The notes beneath the pieces were generated by a model that was given only the letters and a program-made list of their open reading frames with translations, ran no database searches and had not been told where the DNA came from. From Opitutaceae bacterium (GTDB lineage Bacteria > Verrucomicrobiota > Verrucomicrobiia > Opitutales > Opitutaceae), in assembly GCA_031272375.1 (NCBI GenBank), contig JAISTY010000021.1, positions 1 through 5,750 on the forward strand: a stretch of 5,750 bases of DNA, read 5' to 3'. Numbering within the stretch: the first letter of the stretch is position 1; each line of letters starts with the position of its first letter. A program made the position numbers and the translations under genes. This document shows positions 4,608 through 5,750 of the stretch, in pieces.

Positions 4608-5750
4608 TCACTTATTGTCGTCCAGGCGGGTGCGCGGCTCGCTGCCGCTGGGGGTCGTCACCGTCGGGGACTGGAAGATGGTGTTGGGCTGGACGCTTTT
4701 GAGGGCCTGTTTTTTCAGGCTGCCGCCGGGGCTGACGAGGTTGGCGGTGACGAAGACGAGGAGGTTGCGTTTCTGGGAGGTTTCGCCCTTGGACTGGAAG
4801 GCGCGCCCGATGAAGGGGATGTCGCCGAGGATCGGCACCTTGTCGTGGACTTTTTTGACCTCCTCGCGGGTGAGGCCGCCCATGACGAGGGTGGCGCCGT
4901 CCCAGACGGTGACCTTGGTGGAGACCTCGCGGACGGAGAAGATGGGCTGGAAGACGCCGGAGGGGACGGTGACGGTCGTGCCGCCGGAGATGGCGACGCT
5001 CTGGCCGCCGTATTCGACGAAGCCCTCGAACTCGGTGACCTTGGGGCTGAGGTCGAGGCTGATGCTGTAGTCGTCCTCCTCGACGGTTGGGGTGACCTTC
5101 AGTTCGACGCCGATGTTGCGGACGGTGAAGTCCTGCGGGGTGCCGGCGGTGATGGTGACGCCGGCGGAGGAGCCGTTGCCGGAGCTGGAGGAGGTGCCGA
5201 CCTCGCTTCGGATTTCGCCGTAGGACTGCGGGTAGCGGAGTTCCTGGGCGACGACGATGTTGGCGGGGTTGCCGGAGAGGACGGTGACCTTGGGGGCGCT
5301 CATGAGGTCAACGCCCTGTTTTTGGGAGAGGGCGCGGATCTGGGCGTCCACGCCGAAATTGCCAATGGAGGAGACGATGCCGACCATCGTGCCGATGCCG
5401 TCGCCGAGCGAGACGATGCCGGGGATTGTGGGCATGCCGGACTGGATGGAGAGGGAGGAGCCGCCGGGGGTGACAATTTGTCCGCCGGGGCTGTCGTTGC
5501 CGGCGGTGGATTTGAATGCGTCGGAGATGGACTGGCCGGAGGTGCTGATGCTGGTGCGGGTGCCGTTAACGGCCCACTTCACGCCCAGCTCGTCGAGGAC
5601 GCCCTCCTGGACGTCCATGAACTTGGCCTCGATCTCGACCTGGCGGACGTCGTTGTAGCGGTTGAGGATGTTGCGGATGCGTTCGAGGTTGCGCGGGGTC
5701 TGGGTGACGATGATGGCGGAGCCGTCATAGACGAGGGAGGTGCCCTCGCC
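4608..5750 (-). CDS. Secretin (type II secretion / type IV pilus outer-membrane channel), C-terminal part; N-terminus outside window
   Basis: The frame is open from the right edge to the TGA at 4608-4610, giving 380 visible residues. Secretins form multimeric gated channels in the outer membrane for type II/III secretion or type IV pili. At the visible N-terminus, SLVYDGSAIIVTQTPRNLER (5-24) is the end of the last periplasmic N-domain, and RQVEIEAKFMDV (36-47) begins the secretin domain. Further hallmarks are the stretch DLMSAPKVTVLSGNPANI (148-165), GVELKVTPTV (214-223), DGATLVMGGL (284-293), the signature VPILGDIPFIG (305-315) and the final strand RNLLVFVTANLV (328-339). A Ser/Gly/Thr-rich tail follows (about 340-380). 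An internal ATG (5616-5618) is not the start, because homology continues upstream of it. The visible part resembles GspD/PilQ-like proteins of Verrucomicrobiota; which system it serves cannot be told without the N-terminus and upstream genes. Confidence 0.92.
   Translation of the reverse strand, partial: GEGTSLVYDGSAIIVTQTPRNLERIRNILNRYNDVRQVEIEAKFMDVQEGVLDELGVKWAVNGTRTSISTSGQSISDAFKSTAGNDSPGGQIVTPGGSSLSIQSGMPTIPGIVSLGDGIGTMVGIVSSIGNFGVDAQIRALSQKQGVDLMSAPKVTVLSGNPANIVVAQELRYPQSYGEIRSEVGTSSSSGNGSSAGVTITAGTPQDFTVRNIGVELKVTPTVEEDDYSISLDLSPKVTEFEGFVEYGGQSVAISGGTTVTVPSGVFQPIFSVREVSTKVTVWDGATLVMGGLTREEVKKVHDKVPILGDIPFIGRAFQSKGETSQKRNLLVFVTANLVSPGGSLKKQALKSVQPNTIFQSPTVTTPSGSEPRTRLDDNK

Noticed and set aside
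5616..5618. ATG at 5618 as the start of the secretin gene
   Set aside because: The frame stays open to the window edge and the upstream residues show N-domain and VEIEAKF secretin features, so this methionine is internal.

Overview
The window is very GC-rich (about two-thirds G+C by eye) and carries five protein genes, two of them cut by the window edges. I read it as a chromosomal segment around dnaA from a GC-rich Verrucomicrobiota bacterium, probably Opitutaceae-like. This is an inference from three things: the style of the uncharacterised gene after dnaA, a CACGGATTT-type intergenic repeat, and a Verrucomicrobia-type secretin. No rRNA or tRNA gene, insertion sequence, integrase or CRISPR array is visible.

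Layout. Positions 1-503 (+) hold the C-terminal half of an L-rhamnose/H+ symporter (RhaT family). Positions 504-875 are a 372-bp intergenic region with inverted repeats and DnaA-box-like 9-mers of the form TTGTNCACA. Positions 876-2279 (+) encode a complete 467-residue DnaA. Positions 2280-2410 hold a short CACGGATTT tandem array, then an AT-rich island and a 59-base stretch without G. Positions 2411-2938 (+) encode a 175-residue protein of unknown function. Twelve bases later, in tail-to-tail orientation, lies nuoN (2951-4417, -), a complete complex I subunit N. A 190-bp spacer with a strong GC hairpin separates nuoN from the 3' part of a secretin gene (4608-5750, -), which continues beyond the right edge.

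How the parts relate. The genes do not form one pathway; they cover sugar uptake, replication initiation, respiration and an outer-membrane secretion or pilus channel. The coherent theme is replication control: dnaA has candidate DnaA boxes upstream and an AT-rich, TAA-repeat-containing island downstream, which resembles a bipartite origin. dnaN and recF do not follow dnaA, and no nuoM precedes nuoN, so two commonly conserved neighbourhoods are absent here. The three starts that are visible lack a Shine-Dalgarno sequence. I found no convincing new multi-gene system. The points most worth following are the variant boxes together with DnaA recognition-helix changes, the possible unwinding island, and the unknown gene next to dnaA.
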